Assembly (NCBI RefSeq): GCF_041381155.1
Contig: NC_091142.1
Span: 4,777,778 to 4,841,777, forward strand
DNA: 64,000 bases
Direction of reading: 5' to 3'
Source of the DNA: Argopecten irradians
Taxonomy: Eukaryota > Mollusca > Bivalvia > Pectinida > Pectinidae
Shown here: piece after piece, positions 48,101 to 57,581 of the stretch
Layout: each line of letters opens with the position of its first letter
Numbering within the stretch: the first letter of the stretch is position 1
Made by a program: the position numbers and the translations under genes
Notes under the pieces: generated by a model
Told to the model about the DNA's origin: nothing
What the model saw: only the letters and a program-made list of their open reading frames with translations
The model's database searches: none

Positions 48101-51100
48101 AAAAAGTGTCATTTTAACACAAACATATTTTGCTAATGATACATTGTGCAATTTAAACAAACGAAGCATTATTTCAATGTTAATTCTTACCCTATCTCCA
48201 AACTCCCTAAATGCGATCCTTGCGTAGTCGGCGAAGACGTCGGCTATGGAGGCGTTCAGCCAGCCTCCACCCCTGTCCTGTAACGCCTGAGGCAGATCCC
48301 AGTGGTATAATGTCACCATGGGTGTGATACCTGCGTCTAGGAGGGCGTCGATCAGGGCATTGTAGTAATCTATACCTAGCTGGTTCACGTGACGTGTTGT
48401 ACCATCTGGTAAAATACGGGACCACGACAGGGAGAACCGATAATGCGTCACCTGTGTGATCGGTTATGTATTCATTTATTGCTTAAAGAGCTGATTCATG
48501 ACTAACTTCATCGTTCTTTGACACTTTATTAATTGTTAATGAATAGGTATTGATAACACGTGGTGATTCAAATATTTAGAAGTATTTAATCATATTGATT
48601 TTTTCAACGTTTGGCAACAACAAAAACCAAACAAAAACAAATAAAACAAAATATACTAGTTGTTGAGATCGTAATGATTGATGTTACCTTCATGTCTTTG
48701 AGTAGCTGCACATCCTCTAAGTATCTATGGTAACTGTCACATGCTACGTCACCCGTATCACCATTGTCCACGTGACCTTGGTGAGAGAATGTGTCCCAGA
48801 TACTCTGTCCTTTACCTGTAAGCAATTAAATATTTTTTAGCGTATTTCTGATCCACCAAAATATATTTATCAATTAAGGATCTTTGTTGAGGTCCATATT
48901 GGTTTATAAAGCTTTGGTAGAACGCCTTCGGTCCTTATCTTACATATTTTTACAATCAAATTCATTTGTGGCGCATTGCATATTAGCCAATAGTTTAGCT
49001 TGACCAATGACTGTATCGCTTTTAAAATTACCCGCGACAATTGTCTTGGTGCATGACGTACTTGACGACAGTTCTTGCAGATTATGATAAAATAACCTCA
49101 AACTTCTAGCCAATCGAAATGAGTGTAACACATGGAATGCAACTAATTTCAAATGCCCTACCGTCCTCTTTCCAGGCCCCTTCAACTTGATAGGCTGCTG
49201 TCGCTGCACTCCAAGCAAAGTCTTTCGGGAAAGTGCCGTAATAAAAATCACTTTTATCGAATGAGGAGATTGGCTCCAGGTCTGGCCTAACAAAGCCGTG
49301 GTCCTGGATGATTTGTCTGAAGTAGCGAGCTGACGCCTTTGGATGTCGTGGTCGGTCTAGTGCTGATGAAAAGTCGACGTAATGGAGTCCAAACCTCTCC
49401 GTGTATCCTCTACCCCACTCAAAGTTATCCATAAGTGACCAGGCGGTATATCCGCGGACATCAACTCCATCAAGAGTGATAGCTGGGAATATAACACGCC
49501 AAAGTAATATTAGATCCCAAATATTTGAGTCGGAGCGATTTATGAGCAAAGTAAGAGAAGTACTATTTTTCGATTTTTTGTCTATGGGTGTTTTTTTCAT
49601 ATGACAGACAAAGGTTATTGAGTTCTTTAAACAGTATGTTGAAAAAAGAAATTACTATTCAAAATGAAAAGCAGCTCTCTCGACTTAATAAGGGTACGGA
49701 GATATTACACAGAAAGTTTTTAGTGTGCTCTAAATAAACTGCGAAGAAGGCAACGTCATTTTTCCCTTTATTGGCTGATAAAATAAATATTTAAGTCAAT
49801 GAAGATGCTCGTTGCAAACAGTACTGAATTATTCTCTTTAACGTTAGAAGGAGGTGATATCGAAAACGTTAAATTTTGTGTGGCAATTGGCACTGGATTT
49901 AATATATATCGGTAATAAAATATATATTTTCTCCCAATATCTTATAACACTATCAAGGTGACAACTAACTGACCTTTAAGAAGTTCATTGATGTAGTATT
50001 TATAATAACGGATTCTATGTTCGTCCATCAGCGACCCATTCCTGTCGGAAACACCATTCTCCGTGATATAGATAGGGATGTCCTGGTATTGACCCTTCAA
50101 CCAGTTCAGCATCCGACGTAAGGCAGTAGGAGTGACTTTCAGCCAATCAGATCCAGACCTAGTACGAAGCATAAGGTCCCGGATGTAAATGTTTGAGCAG
50201 ACTATATATCTATTTGAATTTTGTAGTGATAATTCGCTAGCTGGAACACGAAGTCCAAGTTCAGAGTTTGTTCCATATTTGTATATTGCAGATTACCCAC
50301 TATTGCAGATTGGTATTTATTGTGATCACTTTGTGAGCAATTTTTAATGGCTATTTAAATGTCTATTTTTACTTAGTTAAATTTTCTAATGTTTTCTTTT
50401 ATTTCCCACATAGGTACAAACAGTTTTAACATCTTTATCAAACAGTTTTTCTCAATGTTGTATTTTCACTACTTAAACTACTGTAAATACTAATCTTAAT
50501 CAATAGATCATCATGGCCTTGTTAATGTAAATGTTCGATACAAATTAACACGCTATTCAAATTCGGTGTAGAATTTGTACATATCATTAAGGATTAACCA
50601 GAATATTTTTTGTGTTATGGATATATAACCCAGAATTCTGAGTTTACTCTGAATAAATTGCGATGAGAGTACATACCATTAAAATATATTCGAGTTAATA
50701 CTTACCATTTAATCTTTTTACCTCTAATTCCATTTATATGAATGTACTCTATTCTCTTAGAATTTTTACGTTAGCGTATCAACCAATCAAATGCGACGTT
50801 ATAAACGGCAACGTTTTTTTTATATTATGGACTGATAATATATTTTGAGCCGACGAACTAGCAAGATTCAATATCATATACCCTTGCCAGGAAGGATTTT
50901 TCGAAATTTTGACATCCATGTCTGAAAAGTAATCATGCGTCATCGCTGGATCCTCGTAGTGTTGTACTTCATCCGAGGTGTAGAAGTTCAATCCAAGGAA
51001 GTCGGTAGAGCCTAAGAACAACGTTTGTTACAGAATATAATTTATTCACTTAAAATAAAATAAATATCAAAAATTGAAAATATATCATCTTTATTTGGGG

Positions 51101-54100
51101 AGCTAGGAATCAGCCAACTAAACAACGAACTCAACCATTAACTGGTTGTTACTTGTGGAAATATGTTAGTGTATTAGCTTCTTTCAATCAATTCCTTCTT
51201 TGCAAATTACAGAGTTAGCTCCCTTGCAGGTAAGTATCGATTGTTTCGTCATTATTTTGTGAACGCTTTTTACGTTGCTTTCTCCAAAATGTATAACGTC
51301 ACGCTCGCAAACATATGAGGTCACAATCAATACCTACCTGCAAAGGCAGATAACTCTGTAATATGCATATACAGAATAGGGGATTGGTCGGAACAAATAA
51401 AATGGTTAGAAATGTCATGACTTAATACATATTTTGAAAACCATCACTTTCTGATCGATAAAATATTTCAACAATCTATAACAGCATGTTGCTTGATACA
51501 TTTTATGGGGGATTTGAACTTACCCTTAAGATAACGTTTCTCCTGGTCTGTAAACATTGGTAGTCTGCTCTGAGTTAGATTTTGTGCTTTGCTTTTGTTT
51601 CCGATCTTGTACTTCATGACTTCCGGGTAATCTCCGTCTATGAGTACAGGATGTGCGAACCAGCCAATGTAGAACTGAAGGGCTCGCTCACTTGCGTCAA
51701 GGTCAGCACGACTGCCCTCTGACCTCGGCGCCGTCCAATGACAGTTCAAGGTGATACCGATGCTTCCTGAATAATTAAATTATAACTGTGTTGTAATACA
51801 TCGAAACAAATGTCAAAATGATTGTATACAAAGTTGTGATGACCATCAAATAAGTGTCTGACGTTATATCGCGTCTTTCCATATTACAGAGTTTCCTCCC
51901 TTGCGAGTATGTATCCATTGTGACGTCATTATTCTGTGAGCGCAATTTACGTCGTTTTCTTTGTAAAATATGACAATAATCTTGCAAACATGTGACGTCA
52001 CAATCAATAACTACCCACAAGGGCAGATAACTCTGTAATGTGCAAATACAGAATATCGTCTCGTCCTGCTACGATACAAAGACAGAACTAGTAATATATT
52101 GTTAAATTGCCTTTATATTATGTATATTGATTTCGAAGGGCTAATTTTAAGAGTACAATCGGAAAATTTTGCGTTATATCTCCATTACATAAAAAAATCT
52201 TTTAAAATTAGTCCATAAAATTAAATCTGCTATATATAATTTCTCCTATAAAATTGAATAATTCATTGAGAAAAATTTTATCAAAGGTATTATTAAAGTA
52301 AACAATTTGATGTATTTTACCATTTTGCAACTGCTTGAACTCATCTTGGTATACCCCATAGGCTTTCCCGTGGGCACGGAGGAGGTTGTGTGCAGCAATA
52401 TACACATCGTCCCCCGGGCTGACAATACCCGGTGCCATCGTCCCGACGCCATACCCGTACACTGAGGCTACCCACGGCTCATTCAATGTGATCCATATCT
52501 TTACCTACAATTATACAACACAAAATGCATCACAATCAATCTGTAATAGTTATATTTTCATATTTCAGCTGAAAATCACTTCACAATTGATGAAATAAAG
52601 ACGGTTATATCCGCGAACAAAACATTTTTTATGAAAAATCAGAACGATATACCAATTCGAAAATAATGATATCTGGAACATTTTTGGAATGTCGCTCAAT
52701 GTAGTAACACATTTTCCCGCGTTTTTTGCCAAGTTGTTACAGCGGCTCAACTATAACTCTGATAAATCACCATGGCACATTCAAATATTCACCATTCATT
52801 ACTTCTTCTTAATTCATTGACCCCATACATTTCATAATGAACTGATCTGGTCTTTTCTTCAGAAGGTTCTAAATGCTTCTTCTGGGGAGATGAGTTAAAT
52901 GTACCAAAGAAGTGATTTTATAGACTAGCTAATTAACAAATACCTTACCCTATCTCCAAACTCCCTAAAGGCGATCCTGGCGTAGTCGGCGAAGACGTCG
53001 GCTATGGAGGCGTTCAGCCAGCCTCCGCCCCTGTCCTGTAAAGCCTGAGGCAGATCCCAGTGGTACAGTGTTACCATGGGTTTTATTCCAGCTTCGAGTA
53101 GGGCGTTAATCAGTGTATTATAGTAATGTATGCCACGCTTGTTCACATAACGTGTAGTACCGTCCGGTAAAATACGGGGCCACGACAGGGAAAACCGGTA
53201 ATGCGTCACCTATTATCGACAATATTGAAATGGAAAATATCAATCATATTTAAACAGTATCTATTAATGTTATGATTTTGAAAGACACTTACGCCTGGTC
53301 GTATATTCCCTTTCAAAACAGGAGTGAGCAGAAATGCGGTACTTATATTTACCTTCATATTTTTAAGCAGTTGAACATCCTCCATGTATTTATGGTAACT
53401 GTCGCACGCTACATCGCCCGTGGCGTTGTTATCGACGTGACCTTGATGGGAAAATGTGTCCCAGATACTCGGGCCTTTACCTACAAGAAAGTCTTACAGA
53501 CTTTTAATTCATATTCAAATTCACGATTTATGAAATTCAAATGTACGGTCAGTTATTCCTAGCGTCATTTTACATCAAATCAAGATTGCATGCAAAAACT
53601 TCAGAACTATTTTACATCCTACGTAAATTACCTAAATATGTACTGAGTCACATTTATCGAATAACCAATCTATTTTTATGAGTGCATTTCACTATAGGCA
53701 AAGAAGGAAATGACAATCGGTCATTAACACCAATGACAGAAAACTGCAATCGGAAAAGGACATATTACACACATTATTAAGCTCGTTGTTTATTTGGTTA
53801 GGAAGATGGCATCATATATCACTAATAATAAATTACCATCTGCTTGCCAGCCGCCCTCGATTTGGTATGCTGCTGTTGCTGCGCTCCAAATGAAGTCTTT
53901 GGGGAATGTACCGTAAATGAAGTCATTTTCCAATGCCATATGTCCTCGACCAGGTGGAGGGGTGTTGATAGCTTGGGTTGGCAGTGGTCTAAAGAACCCA
54001 TTGTTTTCGATGAGTTGTCTGTAGAATTTAGCGGATGCTTTAGGTGTTCTTGTGCGTGTTGGATCACTGAAATTTACGAAGTGTAGGCCAAACCTCTCGG

Positions 54101-54181
54101 CGTAACCCATCGACCATTCGAAATTGTCCATCAAGGACCATGCAGTGTAGCCACGAACATCCACATGATCTAGACGGATAG
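35838..54181 (-). CDS. Lactase-phlorizin hydrolase-like GH1 gene 2 (repeats C and D, relic repeat E)
   Basis: Readable exons run 53837-54181, 53353-53480, 52949-53209, 52321-52504, 51524-51766, 50882-51011, 49974-50158, 49162-49482, 48688-48815, 48191-48451, 47441-47624, 45231-45473, 44734-44863: about 914 uninterrupted codons. Repeat C has both catalytic motifs (ITLNEPW and IYITENG). Repeat D has ITLNEPW, but its nucleophile exon is wrecked. The next linker exon (42409-42762) is open and starts repeat E, whose remaining exons are relics down to a terminal exon with a hydrophobic tail near 35838. The first exon seen begins in phase 1 inside a barrel tail, so a 5' partner is missing. The locus may produce a C-D protein by splicing from gene 1, be a truncated gene, or be in decay from its 3' end. 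GH1 identity is certain; functionality as a whole is doubtful. Confidence 0.8.
36440..36610 (+). repeat. Probable interspersed repeat in gene 2 intron
   Basis: cttgcctaagcgaccacctc, aatgtgacctgtgtataacg, accacttcactttagcgacc: an internally repetitive phrase (gcgacca, cgaccac). I believe it is a dispersed element, but no second copy is in this window. Confidence 0.25.
36660..36834 (-). pseudogene. Relic of repeat E nucleophile exon
   Basis: Encodes [19 protein letters not shown], then a one-base shift, then [16 protein letters not shown] before donor gtaagt. The nucleophile motif TENG is retained. The upstream part (GLRRVLK) aligns loosely and the exon is about 10 bp short. Confidence 0.72.
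37188..37334 (-). pseudogene. Relic of repeat E 130 bp exon
   Basis: Starts [14 protein letters not shown], the counterpart of [13 protein letters not shown], and ends QTPSIW before donor gtaaga. The acceptor dinucleotide is lost (tatacg in place of an AG). Confidence 0.5.
38015..38299 (-). pseudogene. Relic of repeat E 243 bp exon
   Basis: Pieces in different frames: [11 protein letters not shown] (compare [11 protein letters not shown]) with a stop soon after, and [12 protein letters not shown] (compare [12 protein letters not shown]) before donor gtatat. It is longer than the conserved 243 bp through insertions. Confidence 0.6.
38870..39053 (-). pseudogene. Relic of repeat E acid/base exon
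   Basis: Reads [26 protein letters not shown] and AAHNLLLA and then frameshifts into a TAG; the other frame continues [11 protein letters not shown] to donor gtgagt. Length is the conserved 184 bp. The TLNEP acid/base motif is SISDP: the glutamate position holds Asp, so this repeat had lost or changed its acid/base. Confidence 0.78.
40030..40135 (-). repeat. Dispersed repeat D1, diverged fragment
   Basis: Plus strand: cagagacacaatacaaacgt, tacacaggaggtcgtcctta and aagtcaaccaacaaac, a reverse-orientation D1 head, in a gap between relic exons of repeat E. Confidence 0.4.
40439..40698 (-). pseudogene. Relic of repeat E 261 bp exon
   Basis: Begins VTHYDFY in frame; a shift then gives [23 protein letters not shown] and [12 protein letters not shown], and another shift gives AGGWLNDDV and FSRFGDR. 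260 bp instead of 261, with acceptor attcag and donor gtaaat still present. Confidence 0.8.
42138..42265 (-). pseudogene. Relic of repeat E 128 bp exon
   Basis: Starts [20 protein letters not shown] and would continue GDVSCDSY only after a frameshift: the true frame meets a TGA. The length between acceptor ttccag and donor gtaaaa is still exactly 128 bp, so compensating indels must have occurred. Confidence 0.75.
42409..42762 (-). CDS. Gene 2 exon: repeat D tail joined to repeat E head
   Basis: An open linker exon of 354 bp: [58 protein letters not shown], linker, then [20 protein letters not shown] and [11 protein letters not shown] before donor gtaagc. Phases are right at both ends. It is close to the terminal exon 57241-57581 of gene 1 over the barrel tail. 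Upstream and downstream neighbours are both broken. Confidence 0.85.
43765..43956 (-). pseudogene. Decayed nucleophile exon of repeat D
   Basis: A near-copy of exon 58041-58225 is recognisable by [17 protein letters not shown] and [11 protein letters not shown]. It is 192 bp instead of 185, with several single-base insertions spread along it. The net frame still runs open, but the nucleophile motif is TDNG. The acceptor AAAG|ATCCGG is kept, but the donor position reads tgatct instead of gttagt, so no GT follows. Just upstream, around 44000-44015, the start of the exon (tttag then ATCCGGATCATCT) is repeated as a short echo. Skipping the exon would join a phase-2 end to a phase-1 start and break the frame. 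Confidence 0.82.
44165..44700 (-). repeat. Dispersed repeat D1, two fragments
   Basis: 44200-44365 (aatttaccgcagtctcctaa, cctttaatgacccttgctgt) and 44380-44700 (gaagccgtccttaaatgaac, ccattgatcattcagtgcga, acacatccacattgcgtata, gagaagaccgtcaataaatt) are reverse D1 heads in an intron of gene 2. Confidence 0.5.
44734..44863 (-). CDS. Gene 2 exon: repeat D, 130 bp
   Basis: Encodes [20 protein letters not shown] and ends LSKDPSWLG before donor gtaagt. This is the last clean exon of repeat D; the following nucleophile exon is decayed. Confidence 0.91.
45079..45184. repeat. 44 bp minisatellite, about 2.4 copies
   Basis: Unit actgacggagtgacacgaaa plus gttagtaactccgacagatt and agag, repeated with few changes. 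Within each unit ctgacggagt and actccgacag can pair. Lies in the gene 2 intron about 45 bp from exon 45231-45473. Confidence 0.85.
45231..45473 (-). CDS. Gene 2 exon: repeat D, 243 bp
   Basis: Encodes [40 protein letters not shown] and [15 protein letters not shown]; nearly identical to 59941-60183 in repeat B. Acceptor ttccag, donor gtacgt. A 44 bp minisatellite lies in the intron just downstream. Confidence 0.92.
45985..46170 (+). repeat. Dispersed repeat D1, copy
   Basis: tttgtttgtttgattaatta, acgtcctattaacagctatg, catgtaaggacggtttccca, gtgcgtgtttttggagactg, gctatatcactgaagcgtgc. In the intron of gene 2, just before the reverse transcriptase relic. Confidence 0.75.
46335..46935 (+). pseudogene. 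Decayed non-LTR retrotransposon reverse transcriptase fragment
   Basis: The frame 46445-46663 reads [40 protein letters not shown] and [15 protein letters not shown], the conserved YGI-G-W, SGV(P)QGTVLGP-FL and IN-LP blocks of LINE reverse transcriptase. Upstream in other frames ETQLI is seen. Downstream [10 protein letters not shown] replaces the catalytic FADD, followed by [13 protein letters not shown]. Several frameshifts and stops show it is dead. It lies in an intron of GH1 gene 2 on the opposite strand. Confidence 0.75.
47441..47624 (-). CDS. Gene 2 exon: repeat D acid/base exon with GC donor
   Basis: Encodes [33 protein letters not shown] and [18 protein letters not shown]. The exon end CAACAAG, at exactly the conserved 184 bp, is followed by gcaagt rather than gt. 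This is a consensus GC-AG donor; in repeat B the same place is gtatgt. Confidence 0.92.
48191..48451 (-). CDS. Gene 2 exon: repeat D, 261 bp
   Basis: Encodes [59 protein letters not shown] and FREFGDR. Very close to exon 60992-61252 of repeat B. Donor gtaaga. Confidence 0.93.
48688..48815 (-). CDS. Gene 2 exon: repeat D, 128 bp
   Basis: Encodes [20 protein letters not shown] and [20 protein letters not shown] with K; acceptor ttacag, donor gtaaca. Standard GH1 N-terminal segment. Confidence 0.92.
49162..49482 (-). CDS. Gene 2 exon: repeat C tail joined to repeat D head
   Basis: Linker exon of 321 bp: [58 protein letters not shown], then [20 protein letters not shown] and VEGAWKEDG. Acceptor cccag, donor gtaggg. 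Confidence 0.92.
49974..50158 (-). CDS. Gene 2 exon: repeat C nucleophile exon
   Basis: Encodes [20 protein letters not shown] and [20 protein letters not shown], ending YINELLK. TENG is intact, so repeat C has both catalytic glutamates. Donor gtcagt. Confidence 0.93.
50882..51011 (-). CDS. Gene 2 exon: repeat C, 130 bp
   Basis: Encodes [20 protein letters not shown] and ends [10 protein letters not shown]. Acceptor ttcttag, donor gtatat; phase 2 exit. Confidence 0.9.
51206..51362. mobile_element. Palindromic MITE, copy 2
   Basis: 157 bp: attacagagttagctccctt ... aaggcagataactctgtaat, inverted repeats of about 50 bp. In the gene 2 intron right after exon 51524-51766 in transcript order. Confidence 0.75.
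51524..51766 (-). CDS. Gene 2 exon: repeat C, 243 bp
   Basis: Encodes [40 protein letters not shown] and [15 protein letters not shown]. Introns on both sides each contain a copy of the same 157 bp palindromic MITE (51206-51362 and 51883-52039). Confidence 0.92.
51883..52039. mobile_element. Palindromic MITE, copy 3
   Basis: 157 bp: attacagagtttcctccctt ... aagggcagataactctgtaat, with internal attgtgacgtcattattctg and acatgtgacgtcacaatcaa. In the gene 2 intron just before exon 51524-51766, so two copies bracket that exon. Confidence 0.75.
52321..52504 (-). CDS. Gene 2 exon: repeat C acid/base exon
   Basis: Encodes [20 protein letters not shown] with [20 protein letters not shown]; Glu of TLNEP is the acid/base. 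184 bp as in the other repeats. More diverged from repeats B and D than those two are from each other. Confidence 0.93.
52949..53209 (-). CDS. Gene 2 exon: repeat C, 261 bp
   Basis: Encodes [59 protein letters not shown] and FREFGDR. Phase 0 at both ends; acceptor taatag, donor gtaagg. Confidence 0.92.
53353..53480 (-). CDS. Gene 2 exon: repeat C, 128 bp
   Basis: Encodes [20 protein letters not shown] and [20 protein letters not shown] with NMK before donor gtaaat; acceptor ttgtag. The same GH1 N-terminal segment as 61878-62005. Confidence 0.92.
53837..54181 (-). CDS. Gene 2 exon: barrel tail joined to repeat C head
   Basis: A 345 bp linker exon: [20 protein letters not shown] and [20 protein letters not shown], a proline linker (NTPPPGRG), then [20 protein letters not shown] and [10 protein letters not shown] before donor gtaatt. 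It needs one base from an upstream exon (phase 1). No matching upstream repeat exons are seen between it and 57241, so it could be an alternative partner of exon 58041-58225. Confidence 0.88.
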
Positions 54182-55064
54182 CTGGAGTATAAGAGTCGTT
54201 AAACTTGTTATCTCGACCCTCGAACCCGGTTGTTCAAGATGAATAGCTTCATCGCATGGCTAGTGAATTTTTTAATTTCTAATTTTCTGCAAACCCTATA
54301 ATTATATCTATACTAAAACCAGAAATTAGGTAAAGAACGAATTGCTTTGAAAATGCTATATAATTACGTAAATTTCATATGAATTATTTCAATTTAATGT
54401 GATTAATCAAATTAATATTTTGAACCACTCGGACCTGAACGAGGATTATTTGAAATAAATGACATTTTAAAAAAAGTTGACACTTCGAAGCAAAACAATC
54501 ATATTTGGTCTGTTAATTTTACTTCGGAACTACATTCTACATCGTGGATGATGCGTTATTTTTTTTTTTTTTTAAGTTTTGTTCGGTTGCAAATAAATCA
54601 TTGCGCGAGTGATTTGGCTGAAAGTGGCAATATTTGGGTTTAATTTTATGAAACATTTTCGTAAGAACTAGAAATAATTGTATCGGCGAAGCCTCATGAA
54701 TAGTAACCAGTATCATTAAAATTTGTCAGAAAACACGTGCTCTTTGTTTATTTTTTTTCTACATAAGATTATTTAAAAGATATAAAAATTGTTGCATAAT
54801 ATGTAAGAGGTATTCCTCTTCATAAAATTACAATGCTAGACTTCTGGTTTTATAGCAAATATAGATTTATAAAATGTATAAGGTGCTATGTTTATTTACT
54901 ACTTTCTTACTTTTAACTCACCGCGTTATCAATTATATCAATTAGCTGTGTTTTAAGTTTCAAATATTACCAGAAATTGTTTGAGCTTGTGAGATTAATG
55001 GATAGAAACTTAAGGTTATGTTTTTCTATATAACTCTTGAATTAAAACTCTTAACTCACCTCAC

Positions 55065-55185
55065 CGTTCAGTCTTCTTTCGATTAGGGCTAATACAAGCA
55101 CATATCTTGTAGACAAATGTACGATGTTTATAAGCAAAGGATGTTGTTCTTGAGTAAATAAGTTGCGGACCGGGCGATCTTGCAT
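55065..55185 (-). CDS. Possible alternative first exon for gene 2
   Basis: ATG-started open stretch of 40 codons plus one base ending at AACG|gtgagg. It exits in phase 1, exactly what exon 53837-54181 requires. It encodes MQDRPVRNLFTQEQH, then a partly hydrophobic LLINIVHLSTRYVLVLALIE and RRLN. The join would give [16 protein letters not shown], resembling the VLKAI(R/T)LD junction of other repeats. It starts inside a barrel tail, so its biological sense is doubtful. It could be chance. Confidence 0.2.
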
Positions 55186-55989
55186 TTGAAATAAAAAAAA
55201 TCTACAGGCAGACGATTAAAGCTTAAGCAGAAGCTAAATACACTTGTTTTCTATGTATCTCTATGCCCTTACCCTTATTTACACATCCGTCTAACATTTA
55301 CCTCCACAACATATCCATTAATAATGCTTAAGAATACATTTACATGTCATACTTGTTGAAGAGTGTCGATAAAAGTAAAATGTTGCCACGATATAACGAT
55401 GCGGTTAACATTTTTGCGTTTGTGAAATTACCCTACCCCCACATCCTTCGCCGAAAGGTATGTAGTGAAATATATACACTTTACTTATGTTGTTATAAAA
55501 TAAACCTACTGAATTAAGATATCAAAATTTAATTGCAATGCTATTTCATCACTCAATGCAATGTAGAATCATTAGTGTGTTTTAACCCGCAACCGAATGA
55601 ACAGTTGTATATGTTTGTGTAATTAATATTCTTCTAATATATTAGCTTTAAGTTGTGGAAACAAAATGATTTATCGCAGCACCTTATTTCACAAAACAGC
55701 ACGCCTATAACTAACCTCAAGGAACCAAAGAAATTAAATGCTATTACAACATAATATAAATAACTGTTAAGACGACTGACGCGGAACGAAAACTACTACG
55801 CTAGAACAAAGAATTCCTATTAAGCGTGTTCATTATAAACGTGTTTAACTGATTAGTACAACACGTCAAACACTGTCCTTATCTAACTCGGATACTTGTC
55901 TATCCCAACGTAATTGTATATCATTTCTTTATTAATAAATTAGTATAATAGTTACAACCTGTAAAATCCGGAACTCTGGCTCTACCAGC

Positions 55990-56130
55990 CAAGTATACTG
56001 GACCCGTAGACAAAACATGAATATACCACAGCCTCCCAAAACATACAGACATCCACACACCGCAACACATTGCATGCGGAAGAGGCAATGATTAAATGAC
56101 TCTTGCTTTTAATAGACGTCGATCTGATAA
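55990..56130 (-). repeat. Dispersed repeat D1, fragment
   Basis: Plus strand: aatataccacagcctcccaa, cgcaacacattgcatgcgga, agaggcaatgattaaatgac. Confidence 0.55.
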
Positions 56131-57240
56131 ACTAAACCAAAGACCCCATTTTGACAAGTTATGCTGCATTAATTGTCCATTATACATTTCAAATTACCTT
56201 AATGGCTGTTGCTGAACTCAAAGAACAACGAGACAAGAAAAAAATATTGACTTACAAATCACAAGCACTCACACATTTTCAAAATATTTATTCTTCAATG
56301 CAACTGTCGATCATACAACACAAAAAGAAGTTTCTATATGAATAGTTACACATTCCTAAAGTAGGTATGTTGATGACAATGAAATCGTTTTCTTATACAT
56401 GTGTGGCAGAATTACAAAATGTCGATAATCGACCAAAACGTCTATACCAATTGAAATTGATAATATGACTTCATGTCATTTAACGTCAATTGATTTCTTA
56501 AAAAAATATTGTTTTTTGAAGAATTATAAAACTTTTTACTTTAAATTATCTATTTTTCGCGACAAAACAATATCGCGTTTTCCTGCCTATTTACTATTTC
56601 ACGGTTACTTAATTTTACTTGATAGCGCGATTTTGAGTTATATCAAAGATTCTACTCAACCTATACTTCACAATTTTTTTGCGATAATTAATTTTCACTA
56701 TTTTTTCTTGCCCGCTAAATTAGTTGGTTTAAAGTATAGTTTGTCTTGACACCTGAATACACGAGGAAAACATTGTATTCAATAAAGCTTAAACGTAGTA
56801 TCACCGGCTTCTACGTTGTGGAAGTTGCTGGAAAATGGAATGTCGCAAAATATTGATCTAACGCGTTCACACATTGCATACAGTACCTGCGATATACTTT
56901 TTCCTATTAACTATCAAAAGCACAGAAATTTCACACATGTAAAATTTAACTGTAACACGCGTACATATTCTGTAAAACACAGTTATAACGAACTCCTGGG
57001 GATCAACAAATTAATTCGTTATAAGCATTATTCATGATACACATATTTAAGGGACCTTGACGAGAAATGAAGTACGTTATAATTACGAATTTCTGTTGTA
57101 AGCGTGTTTGTTATAAAAGTGTTTTACTGTATACAGTTTATATACACACATGTATGTTGAACTGCTTCCTTCTCACGCTGTTCCGCTAATTCACTTTACA
57201 TTTTCTTTTTTTTTCTATAACCAATTCGTCTGACGGGAAT

Positions 57241-57581
57241 TTAGTAAATATTAATCGTCAGTAATTTAATTCCTAAAATAAGTCCAGACAATATCAGTAT
57301 TGGTAAGTGGCATAGAGAATTAGCTCTGGAGACCCCGCGATCTTCACGCTTAGGAGGGGCTTGTGCTGTACGAACTATAGGAACAGCTCTATAAAATCCA
57401 TTGTCTTCGATAAGTTGTTGATAATACCGGGCCGAGGCTTTAGGTGTCCTAGGTCTGGCCGGGTCATTGAAATCGACATAGTGGAGGCCAAACCTTTCGG
57501 AGTAACCCCGTGACCACTCGAAGTTGTCCATCAGTGACCAGGCGGTGTATCCCCGGACGTCAACTTTGTCAACGTGGATGG
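57241..57581 (-). CDS. Gene 1 terminal exon: repeat B tail plus hydrophobic C-terminus
   Basis: Begins [20 protein letters not shown] with [18 protein letters not shown], the end of the GH1 barrel, then [20 protein letters not shown]. Instead of continuing into another repeat head it reads [14 protein letters not shown], then a hydrophobic run ([19 protein letters not shown]) and TAA at 57241. This fits a short transmembrane anchor or a GPI signal; the two cannot be separated by eye. Its homologue in gene 2 (53837-54181) continues into the next repeat instead. Confidence 0.88.

Larger units (their letters stand above)
54182..57240. other. Intergenic or intronic spacer between GH1 gene 1 and gene 2
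   Basis: No GH1 repeat exons on the minus strand here apart from the doubtful 55065-55185 exon. Contains a D1 fragment (55990-56130). Frames up to 94 codons on the plus strand are not recognised. Confidence 0.5.
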
